Assembly: GCA_000701945.1 (NCBI GenBank)
Contig: JNKE01000022.1
Location: forward strand, 1 to 64,000
Origin: Anaerotruncus sp. MC2020
GTDB lineage: Bacteria > Bacillota > Clostridia > Oscillospirales > Ruminococcaceae
DNA: 64,000 nt
Direction: 5' to 3'
Part shown: in pieces, positions 24,631-34,085 of the stretch
Numbering within the stretch: position 1 is the first letter of the stretch
Layout of the letters: each line of letters starts with the position of its first letter
Translations under genes and position numbers: made by a program
The notes under the pieces: generated by a model
The model's database searches: none
What the model was told of the DNA's origin: nothing
The model's input: the letters and a program-made list of their open reading frames with translations, nothing else

Positions 24631-25101
24631 TGTTCCTCCTTATTATTCCTGCGGACATTGATGTACTTGCCGTTGGTGACTATGATACCCTCGTCATTCC
24701 ACCTCTCGTCGATATACGCCTCGGGAGCAAGCATCGCCGCCTCCCCGACCATGTACGTATAGGAGAGCCCCGCCGCGTCATTCTCGCGCGGGACATTTAT
24801 GTCGTAGTAGGTGTTGCCGTTCATATCTATGGTCACATTTCCGCCGTCCGACCACAAAACTATGGTATCGGGGTCGCTGCGCTCGGACATCTGCGCGGGC
24901 TCGGGCATGGTATAATTGATATCCCCGTCCGATGTGATGTACACGTCCGATTTCTCATCGCCGCAGCGCGCGGTGCTCGTTGACTTCTCTGTAATCGATT
25001 TTTTTGTGCTCCGTATGCGGCGCAAACAGTGGTCGTATACGACAGGAAACGAGAGAAGCTCCCATGACGAGCGCGGCAAGCCCAAGAATTATCCTTTTCA
25101 T
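24627..25101 (-). pseudogene. Broken, internally deleted paralogue of the 25108-26016 lipoprotein
   Basis: A ribosome site and ATG at 25101 start a fresh lipoprotein signal (MKRIILGLAALVMGASLVSC), but the frame stops after 48 codons. In another frame, the open stretch ending at 24627 encodes ARCGDEKSD..., VYITSDGDI.YTMPEPAQ.SERSDPDTI and TNGKYINV, clearly homologous to the C-terminal third of the next gene upstream (SRCGDKRAN, VISHDGDIRYVMPEPAELTSRSSPDTI, TNGDYQ). About 190 middle residues are missing. The simplest reading is a tandem duplicate with an internal deletion and a frameshift. It could still matter by coupling translation into the lipoprotein gene at 24630. Confidence 0.75.
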
Positions 25102-25107
25102 AGTCTG

Positions 25108-26016
25108 TCACCTCTCAGCGTGCTGATAATCGCCGTTTGTGAAGATGATATCGTCGCTCGCGTCCGCTTTCAGCATAGCCGCTCCGTGCGCGACGGAGTA
25201 GCGGTACTGCTTATTGTCCTTGTCAAACCACGAGGTATCGGCGCATTTATTGTCGTTGAGATCGACCGTCACCGTGCCTCCGCCAACACACAGCTCTATC
25301 GTGTCGGGGCTGCTGCGGGAGGTCAGCTCCGCGGGTTCGGGCATAACGTAACGGATATCCCCGTCGTGCGAGATGACGAGCGCATTCGCACGCTTGTCCC
25401 CGCACCGCGAAGTGCTCACAATAATGCCCTTTGAACCGAATATTTCGTTGTCCTCGCTGCTGTCAAAGGCGATATTCTCGGCGACGACGTTATCGTGTGA
25501 AGCAAGGCGGATATGTCCCGCGAGGTCCTTCGCGCCGATGTCTCCGCCGTCGTAGTTGCAAATATTGAAGTAGTCGTAACTGCGCGGGAGGGTCATCTCC
25601 ACATTTGCGACGGCGTGGCTGAACAGCATTCCCTCGAAATCCTCCTTGAAGATATTCCGCGAGGAGTGTGCTTCATAGCCCGCGGACTTATCAATGAAGC
25701 TTATCTCGATAATGCCGTCCTCGGTGTTCTTTTTTTGTATGTCGAGGTTTTCGAATTCCTTCTTGCAGCGCTTCTCCGTGCCGCCCTTGAAATCAATGTC
25801 AATACGTATCTCGGGCTCATCGACGTCCTCGCAGGTGACGATGATATTGCCTTTCAGGTAGCTGACAAGGCTCACTCCGTGACAGCCGCTGTAGTCATAG
25901 CCGTTTTCGGATTTAAGGTCATAATTCAAGCCGTAGGTATGCACCGTACACGAGGTCGGAACTGCGGCAAGCCCCGCCGCGAGCGCGAGTACTGCTATAC
26001 GTTTTGTCATTTTCAT
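25108..26016 (-). CDS. DUF4097-like beta-helix lipoprotein
   Basis: 302 residues from the ATG at 26016. Signal with possible lipobox VPTSC (Cys23). The rest is a run of short beta strands with alternating Asp/Asn turns (NIVTCEDVDEPEIRIDI, ANVEMTLPRSYDYFNI, GDIGAKDLAGHIRLASHDNV, GIIVSTSRCGDKR), typical of the putative adhesin / auto-transporter-head DUF4097 fold. Function unknown; probably surface exposed. GGGGAGGTG is 7 nt before the ATG; 14 codons of upstream in-frame sequence lack a ribosome site. It is the first gene of a three-member lipoprotein cluster. Confidence 0.8.
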   Translation of the reverse strand: MKMTKRIAVLALAAGLAAVPTSCTVHTYGLNYDLKSENGYDYSGCHGVSLVSYLKGNIIVTCEDVDEPEIRIDIDFKGGTEKRCKKEFENLDIQKKNTEDGIIEISFIDKSAGYEAHSSRNIFKEDFEGMLFSHAVANVEMTLPRSYDYFNICNYDGGDIGAKDLAGHIRLASHDNVVAENIAFDSSEDNEIFGSKGIIVSTSRCGDKRANALVISHDGDIRYVMPEPAELTSRSSPDTIELCVGGGTVTVDLNDNKCADTSWFDKDNKQYRYSVAHGAAMLKADASDDIIFTNGDYQHAER

Positions 26017-26049
26017 GCGCGGACACCTCCCCTGCGGTTTCTTATCCAT

Positions 26050-26078
26050 ATTATACATTATATCGGAGAATTAATCAA
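26050..26078 (-). promoter_or_regulatory. Promoter of lipoprotein cluster
   Basis: Minus-strand TTGATT (26073-26078), 17 nt, TATAAT (26050-26055). Confidence 0.75.
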
Positions 26079-26210
26079 TACAAATATTAAATTCGTAACA
26101 AATAACGCTAAAATGTAACCGTAATCAAGCCTTTAGCCGTTAGCCATCAGCCGTTAGCTTTTTTGCCGCGCGGAGATTGCTAACGCTTCTGACAGATTAC
26201 AGCACGAAAC

Positions 26211-26395
26211 CGAAAGTTTCGCTCAAGCCTTTTCAAACAAGGGCTCTGCCCTTGACCCGCCAGAGACTCTGTCCCAGACCCTGCAAAGGGACACAGTCCC
26301 TTTGAACCCGAATTTCGTTGCCGCTCGCAAGCTCGCTCACTCTGTACAGACGGCACAGTCTGCTTTCGGTGGGTAGAAAAATCAAAAACTATGCC
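26211..26395 (+). repeat. Family B hairpin-array repeat, copy 3 (degenerate end)
   Basis: CGAAACCGAAAGTTTCG, CAAGCC..., CAAGGGCTCTGCCCTTG, CAGAGACTCTGTCCCAG and CAAAGGGACACAGTCCCTTTG. It then degenerates; the usual CCAGTGAA end hairpin is not recognisable. It is part of a gene-free stretch of about 1 kb (26079-27023) filled with families A, B and C. Confidence 0.72.
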
Positions 26396-26479
26396 GTTTT
26401 TATTTCAAACCCAGCCGTCGAAGGACGGCGAAGAAGTAGCAAAAGTCGGCAAATGGGGGTAGGAGAGGAAGGGGAGCGC

Positions 26480-26620
26480 GAGGGGGCGCCCTTTGGGCGT
26501 CCGCACCTGACGAAACAATTTACCGATACGTGATGTAGGGGACGGCGTCCACGACGTCCCGTCCTGCCAGACCGATTTGCGGCAACATTCTGTAGGGGCG
26601 AGTTCCGCTCGCCCGCGAAT
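26480..26620 (+). repeat. Family C hairpin cluster
   Basis: GGGGGCGCCCTTTGGGCGTCCGC (26483-26505), GTAGGGGACGGCGTCCACGACGTCCCG (26535-26561) and TGTAGGGGCGAG-ttcc-GCTCGCCCGC (26591-26616). Confidence 0.7.
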
Positions 26621-26635
26621 AAATGTGTAATTGAC

Positions 26636-26716
26636 GGGCGCACGGATAAGCAGCGCACCAAATCTTTGATTTGGATTGCGATGCTATATGCAGCTTTGCT
26701 GTAATGCGCCCCTACA
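26636..26716 (+). repeat. Family A repeat, copy 5
   Basis: Full-length copy with the CGCA/TGCG lower stem, GGGCGCACGG to TGCGCCCCTACA. Confidence 0.88.
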
Positions 26717-26746
26717 GATATTCCGTTTATCGCGTGCATTTCGGTA

Positions 26747-26777
26747 AGTTGCGGACGCCCAAAGGGCGCCCCTACAA
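26747..26777 (+). repeat. Family C hairpin
   Basis: TTGCGGACGCCCAAAGGGCGCCCCTACA, between family A copies 5 and 6. Confidence 0.7.
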
Positions 26778-26807
26778 AGCATTTTCCCAACCAGTTTGAA
26801 GATTGAC

Positions 26808-26888
26808 GGGCGCACGGATAAGCAGCGCACCAAATCTTTGATTTGGATTGCGATGCTATATGCAGCTTTGCTGTAATGCGCCCCTACA
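26808..26888 (+). repeat. Family A repeat, copy 6
   Basis: Full copy, apparently identical to copy 5 over its whole length and only about 90 nt from it, which suggests recent duplication or conversion. Confidence 0.88.
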
Positions 26889-26930
26889 CCGCGTTTTGCA
26901 ATGAAATGTCGAAAAATATCGCCGTACCCC

Positions 26931-26959
26931 TTGCTTTTTGAAAAAATGTATGATATAAT
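26931..26959 (+). promoter_or_regulatory. rsmD operon promoter
   Basis: TTGCTT (26931-26936), 17 nt, TATAAT (26954-26959). Confidence 0.78.
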
Positions 26960-27023
26960 GTCTTTGTATATGGATTTCGACAGCCAGTCGGATAGATATA
27001 TTGCAAATGAGGAATTTTACTAA

Positions 27024-27578
27024 ATGAGAGTTATTACAGGTATTGCGCGAGGTCACAAGCTCGCCGCTCCGGAGGGTCTCGACACCCGTCCCACCAGCGA
27101 TAAGGTCAAGGAGGGCGTATTCTCCTCGATACAGTTCGAGATAGAAGGCGCGTATGTGCTCGACCTCTTCGCGGGAAGCGGTCAGATGGGCATTGAGGCG
27201 CTCAGCAGAGGCGCGGCTCACGCCGTTTTCGTCGACAGCTCCGCAAAGGCGGTAAAGTGCGTCAACGATAACCTGAAAGGCACCAAGCTGGACAAGCTCG
27301 CTGAGGTCATCACCCGCGACAGCTACGACTACATCAGGCTGACGTCCCAGAGCTTCGACATCATCATCCTCGACCCGCCCTACAGATGCGGACATATCCC
27401 CAAGCTCCTGCCAATGGCGGCGGCTAAGCTGAAAAGCGGCGGATTCGTCATCTGCGAGTACGAGAAGGAGGCCGGCACGCCCGAGGCTCCCGAGGGGATG
27501 GCGCTGAAAAAGGTATACAGCTACGGCAAGATCAACGTTGCCGTTTTCACCATGCCCTCAGAGGAGGATGAAGAATGA
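27024..27578 (+). CDS. rsmD: 16S rRNA (guanine966-N2)-methyltransferase
   Basis: 184 residues, usual length. SAM-dependent methylation of G966 in 16S rRNA. MRVITGIARGHKL begins the family; the SAM motif is VLDLFAGSGQMGIEALSRGA and the catalytic NPPF/DPPY-type motif is IIILDPPYRCG. GAGGA stands about 9 nt before the ATG. Its stop overlaps the coaD start (ATGA), the usual rsmD-coaD arrangement of Firmicutes. Confidence 0.95.
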   Translation: MRVITGIARGHKLAAPEGLDTRPTSDKVKEGVFSSIQFEIEGAYVLDLFAGSGQMGIEALSRGAAHAVFVDSSAKAVKCVNDNLKGTKLDKLAEVITRDSYDYIRLTSQSFDIIILDPPYRCGHIPKLLPMAAAKLKSGGFVICEYEKEAGTPEAPEGMALKKVYSYGKINVAVFTMPSEEDEE

Positions 27579-28066
27579 GAAGGATAGCTGTTTGTCCCGG
27601 AAGCTTCGACCCCGTGACGCTGGGGCACCTCGATATCATTACGAGAGCTTCCAAGCTGTTCGATAAGGTAATCGTGCTTATCTCGAGGAATGCGGGCAAG
27701 GCTCAGCCGAGCTTCACCGCTACCGAGCGTATGCTGATGATTGAGGCTGTCACGCACGACCTCGACAATGTGGTCATAGACATCCTCGACGGACTGCTTG
27801 CGGATTACGTCCGCAACGTCGGCGCAGTCGCCATTGTAAAGGGTCTGCGCGCCGTCAGCGACTTCGAGTACGAGTTCCAGATGGCGCTCGCCAACAAGAA
27901 GCTCTACGCAAACGCGGAAACGGTCTTCCTCACCACGGCGGCGGAGAATATGTACCTCAGCTCGAGCGTGGTAAAGCAGATAGCCTACTTCGGCGGTGAT
28001 ATAAGCCATTTTGTTCCCAATGAGATTCTTGACGACATTCAGTCACGATTAATAAAGGAGAGGTAA
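27575..28066 (+). CDS. coaD: Phosphopantetheine adenylyltransferase
   Basis: 163 residues. Transfers AMP from ATP to 4'-phosphopantetheine, the penultimate step of CoA synthesis. CPGSFDPVTLGHLDI carries the nucleotidyltransferase T/HxGH signature, VKGLRAVSDFEYEFQMA is the substrate site and ENMYLSSSVVKQIA corresponds to the ISSTxxK motif. It overlaps rsmD by 4 nt. Confidence 0.97.
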   Translation: MRRIAVCPGSFDPVTLGHLDIITRASKLFDKVIVLISRNAGKAQPSFTATERMLMIEAVTHDLDNVVIDILDGLLADYVRNVGAVAIVKGLRAVSDFEYEFQMALANKKLYANAETVFLTTAAENMYLSSSVVKQIAYFGGDISHFVPNEILDDIQSRLIKER

Positions 28067-28072
28067 AAAATT

Positions 28073-28609
28073 ATGAGTATTGATGAGATCCTTGAGGAAA
28101 TGGACGAGCTTCTTGACAAGTCTACGTCCGTACCCTTTGTTTCACACAAGAAGATAGTTGACGGTGAGCGTATGCGCGAGCTCATCAACGATATCCGCCT
28201 GAATATGCCTCACGAGCTCAAGGAGGCTAAGAAGATAGAGTTCGACTGCCAGCGTATCCTCAACGAGGCTAAGCTCAACGCAGAGGGCATTATCCGCAAG
28301 GCAGAGGAAAGAGCTCAGCAGATAGTTTCTCAGGAGGCTATCGTCACCGAGGCTAAGAAGAAGGCTGTGGATATCCTCCAGAAGGCTCAGACCTCCTCTG
28401 TAAACCTCCAGAAGAACGCGGCTCTCTCGGTAGCTCAGATGCTCAACGACGCTGAGGCTACTCACAACAAGTCGCTGCTCGACATCAAGCGCACGAAGGA
28501 GAAGCTCCAGCACACGCTCAAGACCTCTCCCGCTCTGACAACGAATCCCCAGACTGCGGCACAGTCCATACTTCAGGACACCACAACAGGCGGCAAGAAG
28601 AACAAGTAA
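28073..28609 (+). CDS. Coiled-coil protein of the rsmD-coaD operon
   Basis: 178 residues, charged and helical throughout, with no signal peptide or membrane segment. Repeated Ala/Glu/Lys heptads (IEFDCQRILNEAKLNAEGI, RKAEERAQQIVSQEAIVTEA, KKKAVDILQKAQTSS) resemble F-type ATPase subunit b or V-type subunit H stalks and DivIVA/SepIVA-like proteins, and homologues are often so labelled. Its position after coaD is common in Clostridia. AAAGGAGAGG lies 8-9 nt before the ATG. A role in envelope or division scaffolding is only a guess. Confidence 0.82.
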   Translation: MSIDEILEEMDELLDKSTSVPFVSHKKIVDGERMRELINDIRLNMPHELKEAKKIEFDCQRILNEAKLNAEGIIRKAEERAQQIVSQEAIVTEAKKKAVDILQKAQTSSVNLQKNAALSVAQMLNDAEATHNKSLLDIKRTKEKLQHTLKTSPALTTNPQTAAQSILQDTTTGGKKNK

Positions 28610-28619
28610 CAAGTACAAA

Positions 28620-28655
28620 AGCCTTGAAGAAGCACAGCTTCTTCAAGGCTTTTTC
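28620..28655 (+). terminator. Terminator of rsmD-coaD operon
   Basis: AGCCTTGAAGAAG-cacag-CTTCTTCAAGGCT followed by TTTT. Confidence 0.9.
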
Positions 28656-28670
28656 AGTGAATAGCTTCAA

Positions 28671-28708
28671 AAAGGGCGTGATAGTATTTCTATCACGCCC
28701 TCGTTTTT
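28671..28708 (-). terminator. Terminator of zinc-ribbon membrane protein gene
   Basis: The 11 bp stem AGGGCGTGATA/TATCACGCCCT has T-rich tails on both strands. It abuts the stop of the minus-strand gene at 28708. Confidence 0.85.
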
Positions 28709-29655
28709 TACAGTATTGCCCTCAGCAGCAGATACGTCCCGTACATGGAGACAAACGTCAGCGCGAGCGACATCACTACCACAAGCAGCGAATTGAGTAT
28801 CCTTACTCCGCCCGCTGCGAATATCTCCTCGCGTCGGAGCTCGCCCTCGCTGTGCGCGCGGAGCCGTCTCAGCGATTTCAGCACAAAGCGGAAATACAGC
28901 TTGTTGCCAAAAAGGCAGAAGATAACACGCATCAGCATATCCGCCACGTTGCACACGTCCACGAGCGCCGAAAGCACGTGTCGGTTATCATATATCTTCT
29001 GTATAATCTCCGCAGGGAAAATGGAATAGCTGTTCCCGAGCCCGTCCGCGATGAGGTAGCTCACTGCAAGCGGCATCGACAGCAGTACGGTCACTATGAG
29101 CGACAGCATTGCCCAAAACCACATCCTCCTGTTCGCGAAGTAGACAGGCGGGAATACGAAGCTGATGAGGTTGAAGGAGATGCTGCGCCCCGTATCCTTC
29201 ATGCGCTTGAATATGGGAATGTAGTATATGGTGTTGGTGCGGACGAAATCTGCGACGTCCCTGAGCGGCGAGCCGCCCATGTCCTCGTCGGGATTGAAGC
29301 CGAGATACGGTCTCGGGACTCCGAACGGAGCCTCAGTCTCGGCGTCCTCGCCGTCAGCACCCTCAGAGGTCAGGTCAGCGCCGCACCTCACGCAGCTCTC
29401 GGCATCTACGCTATTAGGGAAGTGGCAGGCGGAGCAGATGATGAACTTCTTCTCAGCAGCGGCTTCCTCCTGCGCGGTCTCGGCGGAGCTGTGCCAGCTC
29501 TCGTCAGTGCCGTGGAGCACGGAATTCGCGCATTTGTTCTGAGCCTTGTAGCAGGCTCTGTGGTGCGGCGAGCCGCATTCGGGGCAGACTACGATATCGT
29601 CGCCGTCCTTGAATATCTCTCCGCAGGCTACGCATTTCTCACCGATAAAGTCCAT
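28708..29655 (-). CDS. RING/zinc-ribbon membrane protein (DUF2628-like)
   Basis: 315 residues. The N-terminus has a treble-clef/RING-like metal site (CVACGEIF, CPECGSPHHRACY) and a second knuckle pair at about residue 72 (CSACHFPNSVDAESCVRCG). The remaining two thirds hold four or so membrane segments after an FVFPPVYFANRRMWFWA motif that I associate with DUF2628. Probably an inner-membrane protein of unknown role with a cytoplasmic zinc head. A GGAGGG ribosome site is upstream of the ATG at 29655. Confidence 0.82.
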   Translation of the reverse strand: MDFIGEKCVACGEIFKDGDDIVVCPECGSPHHRACYKAQNKCANSVLHGTDESWHSSAETAQEEAAAEKKFIICSACHFPNSVDAESCVRCGADLTSEGADGEDAETEAPFGVPRPYLGFNPDEDMGGSPLRDVADFVRTNTIYYIPIFKRMKDTGRSISFNLISFVFPPVYFANRRMWFWAMLSLIVTVLLSMPLAVSYLIADGLGNSYSIFPAEIIQKIYDNRHVLSALVDVCNVADMLMRVIFCLFGNKLYFRFVLKSLRRLRAHSEGELRREEIFAAGGVRILNSLLVVVMSLALTFVSMYGTYLLLRAIL

Positions 29656-29826
29656 ATGCTTCCCTCCTGTCTTATCAATTCAAAGCTATTATATCACATT
29701 TTTTTCGATTTAGCAACAATTTTCAGTAATTTGTGAGCTGTGTAGGAAAACTCGCGAACACAAATCCTAAAGTTTCGCGCGTCAGTTTGTTCAGGACGGC
29801 AGATACCTCCGCGCAGCGGGAATCCC

Positions 29827-29858
29827 CTCACACTATCCCGCCATTCTCCATATAATGT
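29827..29858 (+). promoter_or_regulatory. Possible sporulation-sigma promoter of dpaAB
   Basis: CATATAAT (29849-29856) with no sigma-A -35 17 nt upstream (TCACAC). The CATA-type -10 and an upstream ACAC resemble sigma-E/sigma-K promoters, which would suit dipicolinate synthesis. Weak evidence from one site. Confidence 0.35.
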
Positions 29859-29920
29859 ACAGAGAATGCCGTTCGCACTCGCGCGCGGCAGGTCTGAATA
29901 CTCGCAGATTGGAGAACACT

Positions 29921-30790
29921 ATGACACATGATATAAAGATACTTATCGCGGGCGGCGATATGCGGCAGGTATACTGCGCGGCACGGCTCGCGCGGCGATA
30001 CTCCGTGACCGTCGCAGGCTTCGACAGCTCCGCTCTCCCCGCTGAGGTGCAGCCTCTCACAGGCAGTCTCCCCGCGGCAGAAGAGTTCGACTTCGCAGTC
30101 CTCCCCGTGCGCGGGCTCGGCTCGGACGGGAATATCTCCGCCCCTCACTACAGCGGCGCTCTCTCCGCAGAGTCGGTCGCCTCATCAGTCAAAAAAGACG
30201 GCACGGTCTTCACGGGACTGCCTTTCCCACGCCTCGCGGAGCTCTTCCCGCAGCAGAGGCTCGTCAGCTACCTCGACCGCGAGGAGCTCCTCCTGCGCAA
30301 CGCCGTCCTCACCGCCGAGGGAGCAGTGCAGCTCGCGCTGGAGCGGCTCGACGTCGCGCTGTGCGGGCTGTCCGTGCTCATAGTCGGGCTCGGCAGAATA
30401 GGCACGGCTCTCGCGCATATTCTGCGCGGCTTCGGCGCAGACGTGACCGCTGCGGTGCGCAGTCCCAAGGCGGCTGCAAAGGCGGAAGTGCTCGGCGTGA
30501 GGTCGGTGTACACGGACAGCCTCGGCGGCGAGTATGCCCTCGTTTTCAACACTTCCCCCAAGACTGTGTTCACACGCGGAAACCTCGGTATATCGCACAG
30601 AAACACGCTGTTCATCGAGCTCGCCTCGGACGAGGGCGGCTTCTCTCCCGAGGCTGCGGATATGCTCGGAGAGCACCTTGTCCGCGCGGGAGGTCTGCCC
30701 GCGAAAACGGCTCCCGTGACTGCGGGCGAGATTGTCGCCGACGCGGTCGCTGCGTTCATTGAGGAAGGGGGCGGCGGCAGTGAAAACTAA
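29921..30790 (+). CDS. dpaA: Dipicolinate synthase subunit A
   Basis: 289 residues from the ATG at 29921. With DpaB it converts dihydrodipicolinate to dipicolinic acid, the spore core solute. It begins KILIAGGDMRQVYCAARLA and has the Rossmann motif LIVGLGRIGTALAHILRGFGADV near residue 155, as in SpoVFA. GGAG lies 6 nt before the ATG; the 22-codon upstream extension has none. The start of dpaB overlaps its end. Its presence argues for a spore-forming lineage. Confidence 0.93.
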   Translation: MTHDIKILIAGGDMRQVYCAARLARRYSVTVAGFDSSALPAEVQPLTGSLPAAEEFDFAVLPVRGLGSDGNISAPHYSGALSAESVASSVKKDGTVFTGLPFPRLAELFPQQRLVSYLDREELLLRNAVLTAEGAVQLALERLDVALCGLSVLIVGLGRIGTALAHILRGFGADVTAAVRSPKAAAKAEVLGVRSVYTDSLGGEYALVFNTSPKTVFTRGNLGISHRNTLFIELASDEGGFSPEAADMLGEHLVRAGGLPAKTAPVTAGEIVADAVAAFIEEGGGGSEN

Positions 30791-31376
30791 CTTCATCGGG
30801 ATAAGGATAGGCTACGTGATGACGGGCTCGTTCTGCACCTTCGAGCGGAGCTTCGCACAGGCGGAGAAACTGCGCAGTATGGGCGCGGAGCTCGTCCCCG
30901 TGATGTCGGAGCACGCCGCCTCGCTGGACACCCGCTTCGGCACGAGCACCCACAATATCGCGCGGCTCGCGGAGATTTGCGGGCGGGAGGTCATCACGGA
31001 CATTTCCGCCGCCGAGCCCATAGGTCCGAAGGATATGACCGATATCATGGTCGTTGCGCCGTGTACGTCGAATACGGCGGCGAAGCTGGCGGCTGGCATG
31101 ACCGACGGCGCCGCTACTATGGCGGTCAAGTCGCATCTGCGGAGCGGCAAGCCCGTCGTGCTGGCGATAGCGTCGAACGACTCGCTGCTCGGCTCCGCGA
31201 AAAATATCGGCGAGCTGTTCAACCGCAAGAAATACTACTTCGTGCCGATGCTACAGGACGACATCGAGCGCAAGCCCGCGTCGCTGGTGGCGGAGTTCGA
31301 GCTCCTGCCCGAGGCAGTGGACGCGGCTCTGCGGGGAGTACAGCTCCGACCGATAATCTATCATAGCGTGCGGTGA
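30780..31376 (+). CDS. dpaB: Dipicolinate synthase subunit B (flavoprotein-like)
   Basis: 198 residues from GTG at 30780, overlapping dpaA by 11 nt; GGAAGGGGG is just upstream. IGYVMTGSFCTFE begins the protein and VVAPCTSNTAAKLAAGMTDGAATMA is the flavoprotein (PPC decarboxylase-like) motif seen in SpoVFB. The longer in-frame reading from 30732 lies inside dpaA and has no ribosome site. Second subunit of dipicolinate synthase. Confidence 0.93.
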   Translation: MKTNFIGIRIGYVMTGSFCTFERSFAQAEKLRSMGAELVPVMSEHAASLDTRFGTSTHNIARLAEICGREVITDISAAEPIGPKDMTDIMVVAPCTSNTAAKLAAGMTDGAATMAVKSHLRSGKPVVLAIASNDSLLGSAKNIGELFNRKKYYFVPMLQDDIERKPASLVAEFELLPEAVDAALRGVQLRPIIYHSVR

Positions 31377-31446
31377 GAGCTTGGAAAAGCCGTTAGCCAT
31401 TAGCCGTTAGCTTGTGGTATCGCCTGACGGCGATGAATTTGAAATT

Positions 31447-31526
31447 GTAGGGGCGCCCTTTTAAGCAGCACACCAAATCTATGATTTGGATTGTGATGCT
31501 ATATGCAACTTGTTGTAGGGCATCCG
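31447..31526 (+). repeat. Family A repeat, copy 7 (variant ends)
   Basis: Starts GTAGGGGCGCCC-tttt, keeps the main hairpin (loop TAT, stem CACA/TGTG), has second hairpin CAAC-tt-GTTG, and ends GTAGGGCATCCGC. Ends are rearranged relative to full copies; it matches copy 12. Confidence 0.82.
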
Positions 31527-31539
31527 CACATAAAAAACG

Positions 31540-31658
31540 GACTGCCAAGGGGAGCCCCCTTTGGCGGAATCGCAGGTTACCAAATATGAGCCGTAAGTTT
31601 ACGGCTCGGTAGCCCACTTTTTCCGTTAAGGGGAGCACACTAAAGGCAGCCCCTACAC
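31540..31658 (+). repeat. Family D nested-hairpin repeat, copy 1
   Basis: AAGGGGAGCCCCCTTTGGCGG, then GGTTACC-aaatat-GAGCCGT-aagttt-ACGGCTC-GGTAGCC, then CCACTTTTTCCGTTAAGGGGAGCA, ending GGCAGCCCCTACA. Together with copy 7 of family A it fills the 438 nt dpaB-groES gap. Confidence 0.75.
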
Positions 31659-31721
31659 AGTATTCAGATTCCACAATGTGCCGATTTTTTTGTACACAAT
31701 CACAAAGTTTGCGCATATGTC

Positions 31722-31780
31722 TTGATTTTATAGAAAAAGGTGGTAAAATATAATTAGCACTCAGAGAAAGAGAGTGCTAA
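31722..31780 (+). promoter_or_regulatory. groESL promoter with CIRCE operator
   Basis: TTGATT (31722-31727), 16 nt, TAAAAT (31744-31749), then a perfect CIRCE element TTAGCACTC-N9-GAGTGCTAA (31754-31780), the HrcA repressor site. Confidence 0.93.
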
Positions 31781-31793
31781 ACTATTGCAATAA

Positions 31794-32087
<294 letters not shown>

Positions 32088-32095
32088 GAACTCAG

Positions 32096-32125
32096 TTTGT
32101 AGGGGCGAGTTCCGCTCGCCCGTCA
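32096..32125 (+). repeat. Family C hairpin between groES and groEL
   Basis: TTGTAGGGGCGAG-ttcc-GCTCGCCCG, 9 nt after the groES stop. Confidence 0.75.
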
Positions 32126-32142
32126 GTTCGATTATTGCTTTC

Positions 32143-32223
32143 GGGCGCACGGATAAGCAGCACACCAAATCTTTGATTTGGATTGTGATGCTATATGCAG
32201 CTTTGCTGTAATGCGCCCCTACA
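32143..32223 (+). repeat. Family A repeat, copy 8, inside the groESL operon
   Basis: Full copy with the CACA/TGTG stem. It ends 33 nt before the groEL start codon and so is expected to lie in the groESL mRNA. Confidence 0.88.
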
Positions 32224-32238
32224 GCATTGAAATTATGA

Positions 32239-33885
<1,647 letters not shown>

Positions 33886-33915
33886 TTCATAACGTTTGAT
33901 TCATAATGCATAATT

Positions 33916-33946
33916 AAAGGCGAACCGTAATTGGTTCGCCTTTTCT
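33916..33946 (+). terminator. groESL terminator
   Basis: AAAGGCGAACC-gtaatt-GGTTCGCCTTTTC. Confidence 0.85.
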
Positions 33947-33952
33947 TTGTTT

Positions 33953-34033
33953 TGTAGGGGCGCATTACAGCAAAGCTGCATATAGCATCACAATCCAAAT
34001 CAAAGATTTGGTGTGCTGCTTATCCGTGCGCCC
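33953..34033 (-). repeat. Family A repeat, copy 9
   Basis: Full reverse-orientation copy with CACA/TGTG stem, directly after the groEL terminator. Confidence 0.87.
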
Positions 34034-34057
34034 GAAAATACACCGAATAATTGACAG

Positions 34058-34083
34058 GCGGGCGAGCGGAACTCGCCCCTACA
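34058..34083 (+). repeat. Family C hairpin
   Basis: GGCGGGCGAGC-ggaa-CTCGCCCCTACA, touching the stop codon of the permease gene at 34086. Confidence 0.7.
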
Positions 34084-34085
34084 GA

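Noticed and set aside
24627-25085. 152-codon frame as an intact gene
   Set aside because: Starts at a TTG without a ribosome site, lacks a signal peptide in frame, and is homologous only to the tail of its neighbour.
26318-26790. Short frames on both strands in the 26-27 kb gap
   Set aside because: They consist of repeat-derived residues that recur at other repeat sites in the window; no ribosome sites.
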